The notes under the pieces are model-generated. The model had not been told where the DNA came from. It did not search any database and was given only the letters and a program-made list of their open reading frames with translations. Of a DNA stretch of 64,000 nt, positions 36,378 through 44,745 are shown piece by piece. A program made the position numbers and the translations under genes. The stretch's first letter is position 1. Every line of letters starts with the position of its first letter. The DNA is from Dietzia aurantiaca (GTDB taxonomy: Bacteria; Actinomycetota; Actinomycetes; Mycobacteriales; Mycobacteriaceae), in assembly GCF_021033825.1 (NCBI RefSeq), contig NZ_JAIFXZ010000014.1, positions 48,075 through 112,074 on the forward strand. Direction: 5' to 3'.

Positions 36378-37432
36378 AGGCCCCGCTCCCGGGCCTGGCT
36401 CGGCGGCACGCCCTCCCAGCGGGTGAACGACCGGGTGAAGGTGGCGGTCTCGGAGTACCCGAGATCTCGCGCGATCTCCGCCACCGCCGCGCCCTGGCCG
36501 AGCAGTTCCAGGGTCCTGCCGTGCCGCACCTCGTCGACCAGTCGCCGGAACGACGTGCCCTCCGCGGTCAGCCTGCGCCGGAGCGTGCGCTCGTCGAAAT
36601 GCAGGTCAGCGGCCACGCCCGCCATGGACGGCCAGTCACCCCGCTCGTGTCGCAATCGGCTGCGCACCTGCCCGGCCACCCCGACGCGGGCTACCCGGGC
36701 GTCGAGCACCTCCCGGCACTGCTGCTCGAACAGTCGCGCGGTGTTCTCGTCGGCCTGCGGCAGCCGCTCGTCCAGGCGCTCGCGCGGGATGACCAGCCGG
36801 TTGGTCGCACAGTTCGGAGCCACGGCCGCCGACTCGAGCCGCCACGCCTCCGCCAGCAGCGCCGCGCCCGCGGGCCCGAGCGTGGTCTCGATCCCGGCCA
36901 GCTGTAGGTCGATCTGCGCTCCACGAAACGCCGCCGCCAATCCGGCCAGGTCCCGTTCCACCACGAAGGCGCGCACGTCGGGCGGGATCTCGTCGTCGGC
37001 GGCGACCGCGTACACGACCCCGTCGGCCTCCTCCAGCGCGAAACGCAGGTGCGTCGGCGACAACGCGAGGTAGGGGATCGCCCGCTCGAGCGCCGCGCGC
37101 ACGGTCGGTCCGGCGAGCATCATGAACCCGATCACGCCGGTCCGTCCGATCGTCGAATACGCCCCGATGCCGGCCCCCAGCCCGGGCAGGTCCCCGAGCT
37201 CGGCCAACAGATTGCGGATCACCGCGAACTCCTGATGTGCCCAGATCTGCGCGTTCTCATCCGCGAGATCGGGCGGCTGAATTCCAGTGCCGGCGAGGCA
37301 CCTCGTCGTCGTCGTCATCCCCTGCGCCACGGCGCCTTCCACCATGATCCGCACGCCCTCCGTGCCGCGCGGCACGGCCCACACGGGCGACCCCGACGAC
37401 GACCGCGACGACGACAACGACGGCTCGGACAT
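36374..37432 (-). CDS. AraC-family transcriptional regulator (PF12625-type sensor domain)
   Basis: 352 residues from ATG 37432, which has TAGGTT six bases upstream (leaderless). The first 230 residues are an arabinose-binding-like N-terminal domain as in AlkR/OruR/VirS proteins. Residues 255-345 are the double helix-turn-helix: DERTLRRRLTAEGTSFRRL and then LGYSETATFTRSFTRWEGV PPSQAR. It is divergent from the desaturase fusion gene. Two direct repeats in the gap, placed just upstream of the desaturase -35 region, are likely binding sites. Activation of the desaturase in response to a fatty-acid-like ligand is inferred. Confidence 0.87.
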   Translation of the reverse strand: MSEPSLSSSRSSSGSPVWAVPRGTEGVRIMVEGAVAQGMTTTTRCLAGTGIQPPDLADENAQIWAHQEFAVIRNLLAELGDLPGLGAGIGAYSTIGRTGVIGFMMLAGPTVRAALERAIPYLALSPTHLRFALEEADGVVYAVAADDEIPPDVRAFVVERDLAGLAAAFRGAQIDLQLAGIETTLGPAGAALLAEAWRLESAAVAPNCATNRLVIPRERLDERLPQADENTARLFEQQCREVLDARVARVGVAGQVRSRLRHERGDWPSMAGVAADLHFDERTLRRRLTAEGTSFRRLVDEVRHGRTLELLGQGAAVAEIARDLGYSETATFTRSFTRWEGVPPSQARERGL

Positions 37433-37438
37433 CGCCCG

Positions 37439-37444
37439 AACCTA
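37439..37444 (-). promoter_or_regulatory. Putative -10 box for the leaderless AraC gene
   Basis: TAGGTT on the minus strand, six bases before the ATG at 37432. Confidence 0.4.
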
Positions 37445-37481
37445 TCAACCCACACACCCGGTTGTCCGACGGTGCGTATGT

Positions 37482-37514
37482 CCGAAAGTGCCAACTTCCC
37501 GACCGAAAGCGCCA
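37482..37514 (+). promoter_or_regulatory. Direct repeats, candidate AraC binding sites
   Basis: CCGAAAGTGCCA at 37482-37493 and CCGAAAGCGCCA at 37503-37514, 21 bp apart (two helical turns). The promoter-proximal copy abuts the expected -35 position of the desaturase promoter, the usual geometry for class II activation by AraC-family proteins. Confidence 0.6.
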
Positions 37515-37537
37515 TTCCGCCGGCGCGGATGCGTGGC

Positions 37538-37543
37538 TACGGT
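37538..37543 (+). promoter_or_regulatory. Putative -10 box for leaderless desaturase gene
   Basis: TACGGT followed by seven bases and ATG at 37551. Confidence 0.45.
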
Positions 37544-37550
37544 CACATTC

Positions 37551-39815
37551 ATGACGCTCGCAGGCTCCCCTGACACCGCCACCGACACCGGGCTCGCGGC
37601 CGAGCTCGGTGCCCTCTACCTCCGCGCCAAGGCCGCGGTCGGCGCCGAGGACCTGGCGCACATCCGCAACGTCACCGCCTACGGCGAGGCGATCGACGCC
37701 CGCCGTCGCGAACTGCTGCGCGAGGGCGGCCCGCGCGCGATCCGCCGCGCCACCGCACTGGAGATGGCGTACCGGCTCATGCAGTTCTCCGAGCTCGGCC
37801 ACAACATCATCCACGGCAGCTACGACCACCTGCCGGACTGCGGCGAGTATCACTCCGACCGCTACCACTGGGACTTCAACGTCGACACCGACCAGTGGAA
37901 GACCATGCACCACGTGGGCCACCACCCCAACACCAACATCGTCGGCAAGGACCACGACCTGGGGTACAGCCTGTTCCGCGGCAGCGCCGGCCAGGACTGG
38001 TACGGCCATCACCTCGGGCAGGTCGCGATGATCTCGGCACTGGCCGCGATGGCCCCGATCGCGGCGCCGTTCTTCCTGGCGAACATCGCGCGCAAGGTCG
38101 AGGGACACGGGCTCTTCAGCTCGTACATGCTGCGGTCCCCCGCCCGGATCGCCGGCCGCGACGCCCGGCGTCGGTTCGTCGACGAGCCGTTCCGTTCGGG
38201 CTGGAAGCCGCTGCAGACGCTCGCCGCGAACTACCTCGGCGGGGTGACCGGCTACATGTCGGTCCTGTTCCTGGTGTTCATCGAGCACCACGCCGGCGAA
38301 CTCGAGCTGTTCACCGACCCCGGCCCCGACGAGACCGCCGACCAGTACTACGAGCGCCAGATCCGCGCGACCCGCAACTTCCTGCCCAGCGCGAAGATGG
38401 ACGACGCCCTCGCGCGGCTGCTCGAGGAGGAGGTGCCGTTCTCCGGCCGGCCCGACTTTCGCATCTTCTACGGCGGCCTGGACACGCACGTCGAGCACCA
38501 CCTGTTCCCCGACCTGCCGCCGTCGATGCAACGCGCAATCGCGCCGGAGGTCCGCGAGATCGCCGCGCGGCACGGGCTGCCCTACCACGAGACGCCGCTG
38601 CTGGAGACGGTGCCGCTCATCGCCAAGACGCTCACGGGACTGTCGGTGCCGTTCGGCGAGCGCGAGTTCCCGCGGCCCGGCCGCCTCCTGCGCGACCCGG
38701 CCGGCCTGGCGCGGCGCATCGCCGCGGGGCTGCGCTACCGGAAACTGCCCGAGTCGCCCTACCTCGACAAGCCGCAGTTCCACAACGTGCCGACGCGGGT
38801 CGTGGCGGCCACCCCTGTCGCGGACGGGCAGGCCCTGTCGGTGCGCCTGGCCCGCCCGCGCGGATGGGAGGACGTGCGGTGGGACGCCGGGGCGTACGTG
38901 TCGGTGCGCCAGATGGTCGACGACGACGAGCTGGTCCGCCAGTACAGCCTGGTCCACGACTCGGTCGGGCAGACCGAGCTGTCCGACCTGGAGTTCTGCG
39001 TCAAGCGCGTGGTCGATGGCCGCGTCTCCAATCGGATCGCCGACTCACTGCGTGCCGGCGACTACGTGACGCTGGTGGGTGTACCGCAGTCGACCGGTGA
39101 CTTCGCGCTGCCAGCAGAGCCTGTCACTGCCCGCCCGGCCCCCACCCTGCACATCGCGGGCGGCGTGGGCATCACGCCGATCATCGCGCTGCTGCGCCGC
39201 CTCGCCCGCGACGCCGCCGACTCCCCCGGCGGGGCCGGCCCGGACGCGACGCTGCTGTACTTCAACCGCGACGAACGCTCGATCATCTTCGAGTCCGAAC
39301 TCCGCGAGCTGACCCGCGACGCCGGGATCACGCTGCACCTGTTCACCGACGCCCCGGCCACCCGCGACGACCTGCGCACCGGCCGGCTCGGCCCGGAGCT
39401 GCTGGCCGAGCTGGTGCCGGATCTGGCCGAGCGCGAGACCTACGTCTGCGCCCCGGTGGCGGTGATCGACCTGGCCCGCGGCTGGCTGCGCGAGCTGGGG
39501 CAGCCCGTAGAGCGCTGCCACGCCGAGTCGTTCACCGCGCCCGAGCTGAACCGCCCCGCCGACGACGGCAGCCGCTACACCGTCAGTTTCGCCCGCACGG
39601 GGACATCGGTGGAGATCGACGGCGGCACCACGCTGCTCGAGGCTGCCGACCGCGCCGGGATCGCGGTCCCCACCGGCTGCGAGCGGGGCTTGTGCAAGGC
39701 GTGCGTCACCACCAAGCTCGCCGGCACCACCAGCGCCGAGCAGCCCGGTGTGCAGCGGGAGCGGATCACGGTCTGCAACTCGCTGGCCTCCTCGGACATC
39801 GAGCTGGATCTGTAG
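37551..39815 (+). CDS. Self-sufficient fatty-acid desaturase: desaturase + FAD/NAD(P) reductase + [2Fe-2S] ferredoxin
   Basis: 754 residues from ATG 37551. Residues 1-395 are a membrane di-iron desaturase with the three histidine boxes GHNIIHG, MHHVGHH and HVEHHLFPDLPP; the last is typical of acyl-lipid/acyl-CoA front-end desaturases. Residues 420-660 are a ferredoxin reductase with FAD-binding RQYSLVHDS and nucleotide-binding GGVGITPIIALL. Residues 670-754 are a plant-type ferredoxin with C-x4-C-x2-C in TGCERGLCKACV and a last Cys in TVCNSL. All components for NAD(P)H-driven desaturation are thus on one chain. Regioselectivity is unknown. It ends one base before the convergent OYE gene. Confidence 0.9.
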   Translation: MTLAGSPDTATDTGLAAELGALYLRAKAAVGAEDLAHIRNVTAYGEAIDARRRELLREGGPRAIRRATALEMAYRLMQFSELGHNIIHGSYDHLPDCGEYHSDRYHWDFNVDTDQWKTMHHVGHHPNTNIVGKDHDLGYSLFRGSAGQDWYGHHLGQVAMISALAAMAPIAAPFFLANIARKVEGHGLFSSYMLRSPARIAGRDARRRFVDEPFRSGWKPLQTLAANYLGGVTGYMSVLFLVFIEHHAGELELFTDPGPDETADQYYERQIRATRNFLPSAKMDDALARLLEEEVPFSGRPDFRIFYGGLDTHVEHHLFPDLPPSMQRAIAPEVREIAARHGLPYHETPLLETVPLIAKTLTGLSVPFGEREFPRPGRLLRDPAGLARRIAAGLRYRKLPESPYLDKPQFHNVPTRVVAATPVADGQALSVRLARPRGWEDVRWDAGAYVSVRQMVDDDELVRQYSLVHDSVGQTELSDLEFCVKRVVDGRVSNRIADSLRAGDYVTLVGVPQSTGDFALPAEPVTARPAPTLHIAGGVGITPIIALLRRLARDAADSPGGAGPDATLLYFNRDERSIIFESELRELTRDAGITLHLFTDAPATRDDLRTGRLGPELLAELVPDLAERETYVCAPVAVIDLARGWLRELGQPVERCHAESFTAPELNRPADDGSRYTVSFARTGTSVEIDGGTTLLEAADRAGIAVPTGCERGLCKACVTTKLAGTTSAEQPGVQRERITVCNSLASSDIELDL

Positions 39816-39816
39816 C

Positions 39817-40905
39817 TCAGTCCCACTTCCCTCGCGTGTACTGCGGCGGGTATGGGGCCTCGCGCCAATCCAGGCCGAGCTCGGCGGCTGCCCGCTGCGG
39901 CCAGGCCGGCTCGCGAAGGGCGACGCGGCCGAGGAACACCACGTCGGCGCGGCCGTCGACCAGCAGGCTCTCGGCGTACTCCGGGTCGCTGATCAGCCCC
40001 ACCGCCCCGGCCAGCACCGCCCCGGACGCCCGGACCTCCTCGGTCAGCGGCACCTGGTAGCCCTGCTCGAGCGGCACGGGCGGCCGGTCGGGGGTGTTGG
40101 CGGCGGAGGAGACATCGACCAGGTCGACGCCGTGGTCGGCCAGTCGGCCCGCCAGCCAGCGCGAGTCCTCCGGTTTCCAGCCGCCCTCGACCCAGTCCGT
40201 CGCCGAGATCCGGACGAACAGGGGCTTGCCGCCCGGCCACATTTCGCGGACGGCGTCGCAGACCTCCAACAGCAGTCGGGCCCGGTTGTCGCGCGAGCCG
40301 CCGTAGGCGTCGGTCCGCTCGTTGGACAGCGGCGAGAGGAACTCGTGGAGGAGGTACCCGTGGGCTGCGTGGATCTCCACCACGTCGAATCCGGCCTCGT
40401 CGGCGCGCCGGGCGGCGTCGGCGAACGCCGTCACCACCTCACGGATGCCGGCGGCGTCCAGCGCCTCGGGGGTCGCCATGTCGCCGAACGGGATCGCCGA
40501 GGGCGCGACGGTGGGCCAGCCGCCCTCGGACACGGGCATCGAGCCGGGGGGCTGGCCGGGGAACGCCTTGTAGGTCGATGCCTTCCGCCCGGCGTGCGCC
40601 AGCTGGATCCCCATCGCCGCGCCCTGCGAGTGGGCGAAATCCACGATGGGCGCCCACGCATCCCGCTGCCGGTCGTTCCACAGCCCGGCGTCCTCGGGGC
40701 TGATGCGCCCCTCCGGCACCACGGCGGACGCCTCGGCGATCAGCAGCCCGAACCCGCCCTGCGCCCGCGCCCCGAGGTGCACGAAGTGCCACGGGGTGGG
40801 CACGCCGTCACGGGCGTCGCACGAGTACTGGCACATGGGCGAGAGCCAGGCACGGTTGCGGATCTCGAGGTCACGGATACGGATCGGGTCGAAGAGCTGC
40901 GCCAT
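39817..40905 (-). CDS. Old yellow enzyme-family NADH:flavin oxidoreductase (YqjM-like)
   Basis: 362 residues. FMN-containing TIM-barrel ene-reductase. The N-terminal LSPMCQYS with Cys near residue 25 is the redox-sensing Cys of the YqjM/thermophilic-like class, and VEIHAAHGYLLHEFLSP carries the paired active-site histidines. NERTDAYGGSRDNRARLLLEV is the family's conserved block, and VFLGRVALREPAWP lies at the C-terminus. It reduces activated C=C bonds of enals, enones or quinones with NAD(P)H. Convergent with the desaturase; a role in lipid-derived electrophile removal is possible but not shown. Confidence 0.92.
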   Translation of the reverse strand: MAQLFDPIRIRDLEIRNRAWLSPMCQYSCDARDGVPTPWHFVHLGARAQGGFGLLIAEASAVVPEGRISPEDAGLWNDRQRDAWAPIVDFAHSQGAAMGIQLAHAGRKASTYKAFPGQPPGSMPVSEGGWPTVAPSAIPFGDMATPEALDAAGIREVVTAFADAARRADEAGFDVVEIHAAHGYLLHEFLSPLSNERTDAYGGSRDNRARLLLEVCDAVREMWPGGKPLFVRISATDWVEGGWKPEDSRWLAGRLADHGVDLVDVSSAANTPDRPPVPLEQGYQVPLTEEVRASGAVLAGAVGLISDPEYAESLLVDGRADVVFLGRVALREPAWPQRAAAELGLDWREAPYPPQYTRGKWD

Positions 40906-40999
40906 GCCCGCGATTAAACCCTCGGTCGCCTGAACGCCGCCGGTGGCACCCCCGCTCGTCTACTGACCGACGCGCCGCCCCGACCTGCACCGGGACGAC

Positions 41000-41005
41000 T
41001 ACCGT
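41000..41005 (+). promoter_or_regulatory. Putative -10 box for moaCB
   Basis: TACCGT followed by seven bases (GGAGGCC) and ATG at 41013. The GGAGG is too close to the ATG to be an ideal ribosome binding site, so a leaderless start is plausible. Confidence 0.4.
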
Positions 41006-41012
41006 GGAGGCC

Positions 41013-42029
41013 ATGGCAGACCCGCAGCTCACCCACCTCGACGCCGAGGGCCGCGTCCGCATGGTCGACGTCGGCGACAAGGCCGTGACCACCCGCACCG
41101 CCACCGCCGAGGGCGTCTTCCGCACCCGCCCCGAGGTGGTGAAGATGGTCGACGGCGACGCGCTGGGCAAGGCCGACGTGCTGGCCACCGCGCGTCTGGC
41201 CGGGATCGGCGCCGCCAAAAAGACCTCCGAGCTGATCCCGTTGTGCCACCAGATCCCGCTGAACTCGGTGAAGGTGCATTTCGACCTCGACGCCGACGCG
41301 GGCGAGATCCGCGTCTCCGCCACCGCCAAGACCACCGGCCGGACGGGCGTGGAGATGGAGGCGCTCACGGCCGTGTCGGTGGCGGGCCTGACGTTGCACG
41401 ACATGGTCAAGGCCGTGGATCCCCTCGCCACGATGGACGGGGTCCGACTGGCAGCCAAATCAGGTGGAAAGCGGGGCGACTGGACCCGGGAGTCCGACGA
41501 CGACAACGCCGCCACCGACCAGAACGCCCACCCGGCAGAACCCGCCGCGATCGATGAGGACCGGAGCGCCGTCGTCGTCGTCTCCTCCACCGCCGCCTCG
41601 CGCGGTGAGCGCGAGGACTCCACCGGTCCCGCCATCGAGTCCTGGCTGGTCGACCGCGGTTTCTCCCCGGTCGAGGTGCACGTGGTGGCCGACGCGGAGA
41701 TCGAGGTGGCCGTCACCGAGCAGGTCCGCCGCTCTCCGGCTGCACTACTGACCACCGGCGGCACCGGCGTGGCCCCGGACGACCGCACCCCCGAGGCCAC
41801 GGCGCCCCACCTCACGCTGCAGCTGCCCGGTGTGGCCGAGGCGATGCGGGCACGCGGCATCGCCGCCACGCCGACGGCCGCGATGAGTCGCGGGGTGGTG
41901 GGCTTCGCCGGCCGTACGCTCGTGGTGAACCTGCCTGGCTCGACCGGAGGCGTGCGCGATGGCCTCGCCGTGCTGGACGACCTGCTCGAGCACCTGCTCG
42001 AGGTACATGCGAATGGAGGTGGGCACTGA
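41013..42029 (+). CDS. MoaC-MoaB fusion: cyclic pyranopterin synthase fused to a molybdopterin adenylyltransferase-like domain
   Basis: 338 residues from ATG 41013. Residues 1-160 are MoaC: MVDVGDKAVTTRTA, KKTSELIPLCHQIPL and GVEMEALTAVSVAGLTLHDM contain the catalytic Lys and Asp regions. After a linker of about 25 polar residues, residues 185-338 are MoaB/MogA-like, with TTGGTGVAPDDRTPEAT as the molybdopterin-binding motif. MoaC completes cPMP formation after MoaA; the MoaB part adenylylates molybdopterin for MoeA. Such MoaCB fusions are known in actinobacteria. It overlaps moaE (TGATG). Confidence 0.93.
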   Translation: MADPQLTHLDAEGRVRMVDVGDKAVTTRTATAEGVFRTRPEVVKMVDGDALGKADVLATARLAGIGAAKKTSELIPLCHQIPLNSVKVHFDLDADAGEIRVSATAKTTGRTGVEMEALTAVSVAGLTLHDMVKAVDPLATMDGVRLAAKSGGKRGDWTRESDDDNAATDQNAHPAEPAAIDEDRSAVVVVSSTAASRGEREDSTGPAIESWLVDRGFSPVEVHVVADAEIEVAVTEQVRRSPAALLTTGGTGVAPDDRTPEATAPHLTLQLPGVAEAMRARGIAATPTAAMSRGVVGFAGRTLVVNLPGSTGGVRDGLAVLDDLLEHLLEVHANGGGH

Positions 42030-42475
42030 TGACCACATCTGTGCCGCTGGCCCGGATCACCGACGGCGTGATCGACCCGCGTGCGGTCGAGCAGGAGGTG
42101 TGGACCACCGCCGACGGCGCGATGGTGACGTTCTCCGGGATCGTGCGCGATCACGACGGGGGGCGCTCCGACGTCCAGCACATCGAGTACTCGGCGCACC
42201 CGACGGCCGCGAAGATCCTCGGCCGACTGTGCGAGGAGATCGCCACCGAGACGAGCGGGCCGGCCGGCCGGGTGCGGGTGGGCGCCGTGCACCGGGTGGG
42301 AGTCCTGCCGGTCGGCGAGGTCGCGGTGGTCGTGGTGGCGGTTGCGCCCCACCGCGCGGAGGCGTTCGCCGCGTGCTCCGAGTTGATCGAACGGCTCAAG
42401 CACGGGGTGCCGATCTGGAAGCGGCAGTTGTTCTCCGACGGGCTGTCGGAATGGGTGGGCGTCGGCGACTGCTGA
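42029..42475 (+). CDS. moaE: MoaE, molybdopterin synthase large subunit
   Basis: 148 residues. It converts cPMP to molybdopterin with thiocarboxylated MoaD. MVTFSGIVRDHDGGR near the start, EIATE and VGAVHRVGVLPVGE in the middle, and the catalytic lysines in LKHGVPIWKRQLFSDG near the C-terminus are all present. It is translationally coupled to moaCB. Its partner moaD is 17 kb away at 24823. Confidence 0.95.
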   Translation: MTTSVPLARITDGVIDPRAVEQEVWTTADGAMVTFSGIVRDHDGGRSDVQHIEYSAHPTAAKILGRLCEEIATETSGPAGRVRVGAVHRVGVLPVGEVAVVVVAVAPHRAEAFAACSELIERLKHGVPIWKRQLFSDGLSEWVGVGDC

Positions 42476-42479
42476 CGTC

Positions 42480-43946
42480 TCAGGCGGGTCGGTCGTGTCT
42501 GTCGGTGCCGGGTGGGTTGGTGAGGTATCCGTCGGGTGAGAAGAGTCTGTCGGCCAGGATGATGTCGACTTGTTCCTGGATGCCTTCGCGTGCCCGGGCC
42601 AGTGGGCCTTTGGGTCTGGTTCGGTGTTGGTGTCCGGTGTCGGTGGTGATGATCAGCTCGCCCAGGGGCCCGGGCCGGTAGGAGTTGGTGCCGAAGGTCT
42701 TCTCGCGGTGGTGTTTGCGGCACAGGCACACCAGGTTCCACTCCAGGGTCGGCCCGCCCAACTCCGGGCTGGCCCGGTCGAACGCGATCACATGATCAAT
42801 GTCGCAGTCCCGGGCATCAACCGAGCAACCCGGGTGGCGGCAGGTGCCATCACGTAGCCGGATCCGCTCGGCCAACGCCGGGGAGATCACGTACCGCAGT
42901 GCCCGCTCCGGGGCGTCCAGGGCGCCGGGGGCCGGGTCGATGATCTCGAACCGCACCCGCGCGTCATCGCCCTCGAGCAGTTCCTGACACAGCCAGTCGA
43001 AGCTGGTGTACGCGCCGGTGACGAACTCCACCCGATCCGGCAGCCCCCGCGCGGCCGCGGCGATCACACTGATCCGGATCGCCTGACCGCCAGCGGCGGC
43101 GGCGTTACCGACCGTCGGGCGCGGCAGGTCCGCCCCGACCTGCACCTGGCCGAGCTCGATACCATCAACGACCTCGGCAGGCCCGGCCGGGGAGTACACC
43201 GCCAACGCCGACAGTGCGTCAGCGCGTAGCTGGTCCATGGGCCGCGGCACCCCGTCGGCGGCGGCCGCGGCGGCATCGGTCTCGATCCTGCGGCGCAGCA
43301 TCTCCGCGTCCCCGATCGGCAGCGTGGCCCACATCGAGGCCATCCCACCCCGGCCCGGGCGAAACCGCACCGTGCGCGACTCTGCGGCCGCATCGACCGC
43401 GTCCTGCGCCGCCCCGGGATCCAGACGCTCCACGGCCCGGTCGATCATCGCGTCCACCGCCGACCGCGACGGCCGGTCACCACCGTCCAGATCGTGCCCG
43501 ACGCGGGCCATGACCGCATCCTCCACATCAGAGACGATCCCATCCGGCACCTGCGCCAGCCGGCACGCGATATCGATAGCCAACTGCTCCGGCACCAGCC
43601 CCCGCCCGACCATGGACAGCATCCGCGGCAACCGGGTGTGGATCTGCACCCCGGCCATCACCAACCGGCCCGCATGCCAACACGTCAGCTGACACGCCGC
43701 CGCCATATGGTCACGCGCCCGCGCCTGCGGATCCAACCGCGCATACCCCGGCCGCCCCGAATCGTCGGCCTCAGCAGCCCGAGCCATCTGCCGCACCAAC
43801 AGATGAGCAGCCTCCAACCGCGTGGCCCCGGCCCGGTTCTGCGCCAACGTCGCCGACCGCGCCGCCTCGCTCACAGCGGCAAGATCCTCGCAGCAGGAGG
43901 ACTCTGGAACCGCAGACAACGAACCCGCCGACATCGTCGTCAACAT
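42480..43946 (-). CDS. HNH endonuclease with DUF222 domain
   Basis: 488 residues from ATG 43946; GTG 43952 is also in frame. The N-terminal 330 residues are the helical DUF222 domain, abundant and multicopy in actinobacterial genomes. Residues 370-425 are the HNH nuclease: GTCRHPGCSVDARDCDIDH gives the zinc cysteines and the catalytic DH, followed by NLVCLCRKHHREK. These genes are often mobile or phage-linked, but no integrase or repeat boundary is visible here. Convergent with moaE with only four bases between. Function in DNA cleavage is expected; its biological role is not known. Confidence 0.88.
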   Translation of the reverse strand: MLTTMSAGSLSAVPESSCCEDLAAVSEAARSATLAQNRAGATRLEAAHLLVRQMARAAEADDSGRPGYARLDPQARARDHMAAACQLTCWHAGRLVMAGVQIHTRLPRMLSMVGRGLVPEQLAIDIACRLAQVPDGIVSDVEDAVMARVGHDLDGGDRPSRSAVDAMIDRAVERLDPGAAQDAVDAAAESRTVRFRPGRGGMASMWATLPIGDAEMLRRRIETDAAAAAADGVPRPMDQLRADALSALAVYSPAGPAEVVDGIELGQVQVGADLPRPTVGNAAAAGGQAIRISVIAAAARGLPDRVEFVTGAYTSFDWLCQELLEGDDARVRFEIIDPAPGALDAPERALRYVISPALAERIRLRDGTCRHPGCSVDARDCDIDHVIAFDRASPELGGPTLEWNLVCLCRKHHREKTFGTNSYRPGPLGELIITTDTGHQHRTRPKGPLARAREGIQEQVDIILADRLFSPDGYLTNPPGTDRHDRPA

Positions 43947-43973
43947 CGCCACCCCCGCCGCGCACTAGTAGAA

Positions 43974-43983
43974 CGTACGTACG
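43974..43983. repeat. 10-bp palindrome CGTACGTACG upstream of the HNH gene
   Basis: Perfect palindrome 28 bp upstream of the HNH start. It shares ACGTACGT with the palindrome at 7381-7392. Could be an operator; the protein is unknown. Confidence 0.25.
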
Positions 43984-44054
43984 ACCGGACCCACCGTTCC
44001 ACGATCGCGCAAGTGTTCGAATCAGATCGGGCACCGGGGCGGAGGAGGGCGCTA

Positions 44055-44690
44055 TCAGAGCCGCGTTCCGACCCATTCAGCCAGCACGCGCGCACACGCG
44101 TCGACGCCTTCGACCCACGTGTCGCCGGCGCCCTCGTCGGCCGGATCGGACACGTACTTGACCAGTCGCGTCGGCACCCCGAGGGCCGTTCCCGCCGCCG
44201 CGACGGCGTAACCCTCCATGTCGACCAGGTCGGCGATCGCGACGAGCCGATCCCGCAGCGGCCCGCCCGCCACGAAGCGGTCGCCGGTCGCGAGCACCGG
44301 CGCGGTCGTGCCGCCGGGAGACGACGGCAGCAGCGATCGCGGCGCCGGGACAACCGCGCTGACCGCGGACAGTTCCAGGGGCGGCCCGTCATGCCGACCG
44401 GTGACGGCGTGGAGGGCCGGGTCGTCGAAGTCGTGCTGGAAGACGGTGGCGATCTCGTGCGTCCCCTCCATCCCGGGGTGCAGGCCGCCGGCGGTCCCGA
44501 CGTTGACCAGTTCGCGGGGGCGCGCGCCGCCGCCGAGGGCGTTCGCGACCGCCAGTGCCGCCCGCACCTTGCCGACGCCCGTCACCAGGACCGGGAAGTC
44601 GGTGACGAAGTGCCGGGCCTCCTGCTCGAGTGCCACGACGACGAGCGGATGTGCCGGGTCAACAGTGCCTATGAGTTCCACGGCGTCCAC
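44055..44690 (-). CDS. 5'-methylthioadenosine/S-adenosylhomocysteine nucleosidase-like
   Basis: 211 residues from GTG 44690, with GCAGG upstream. PNP_UDP_1-fold nucleosidase. VVVALEQEARHF carries the first catalytic Glu, VNVGTAGGLHPG the phosphate-loop region, DLVDMEGYAVAAA the second Glu that binds ribose, and KYVSDPADE the catalytic Asp. This set matches MtnN-type adenine nucleosidases. It would remove the toxic by-products SAH and MTA. Futalosine hydrolase is a related alternative, but mycolic-acid actinobacteria normally use the classical menaquinone route. Divergent from a lipoprotein gene. Confidence 0.82.
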   Translation of the reverse strand: MDAVELIGTVDPAHPLVVVALEQEARHFVTDFPVLVTGVGKVRAALAVANALGGGARPRELVNVGTAGGLHPGMEGTHEIATVFQHDFDDPALHAVTGRHDGPPLELSAVSAVVPAPRSLLPSSPGGTTAPVLATGDRFVAGGPLRDRLVAIADLVDMEGYAVAAAGTALGVPTRLVKYVSDPADEGAGDTWVEGVDACARVLAEWVGTRL

Positions 44691-44745
44691 GCTAGCCTGC
44701 TGCCAGATGGCCACAGAGCCCCCGCCGAGCCCCGAGGTGATCGAG

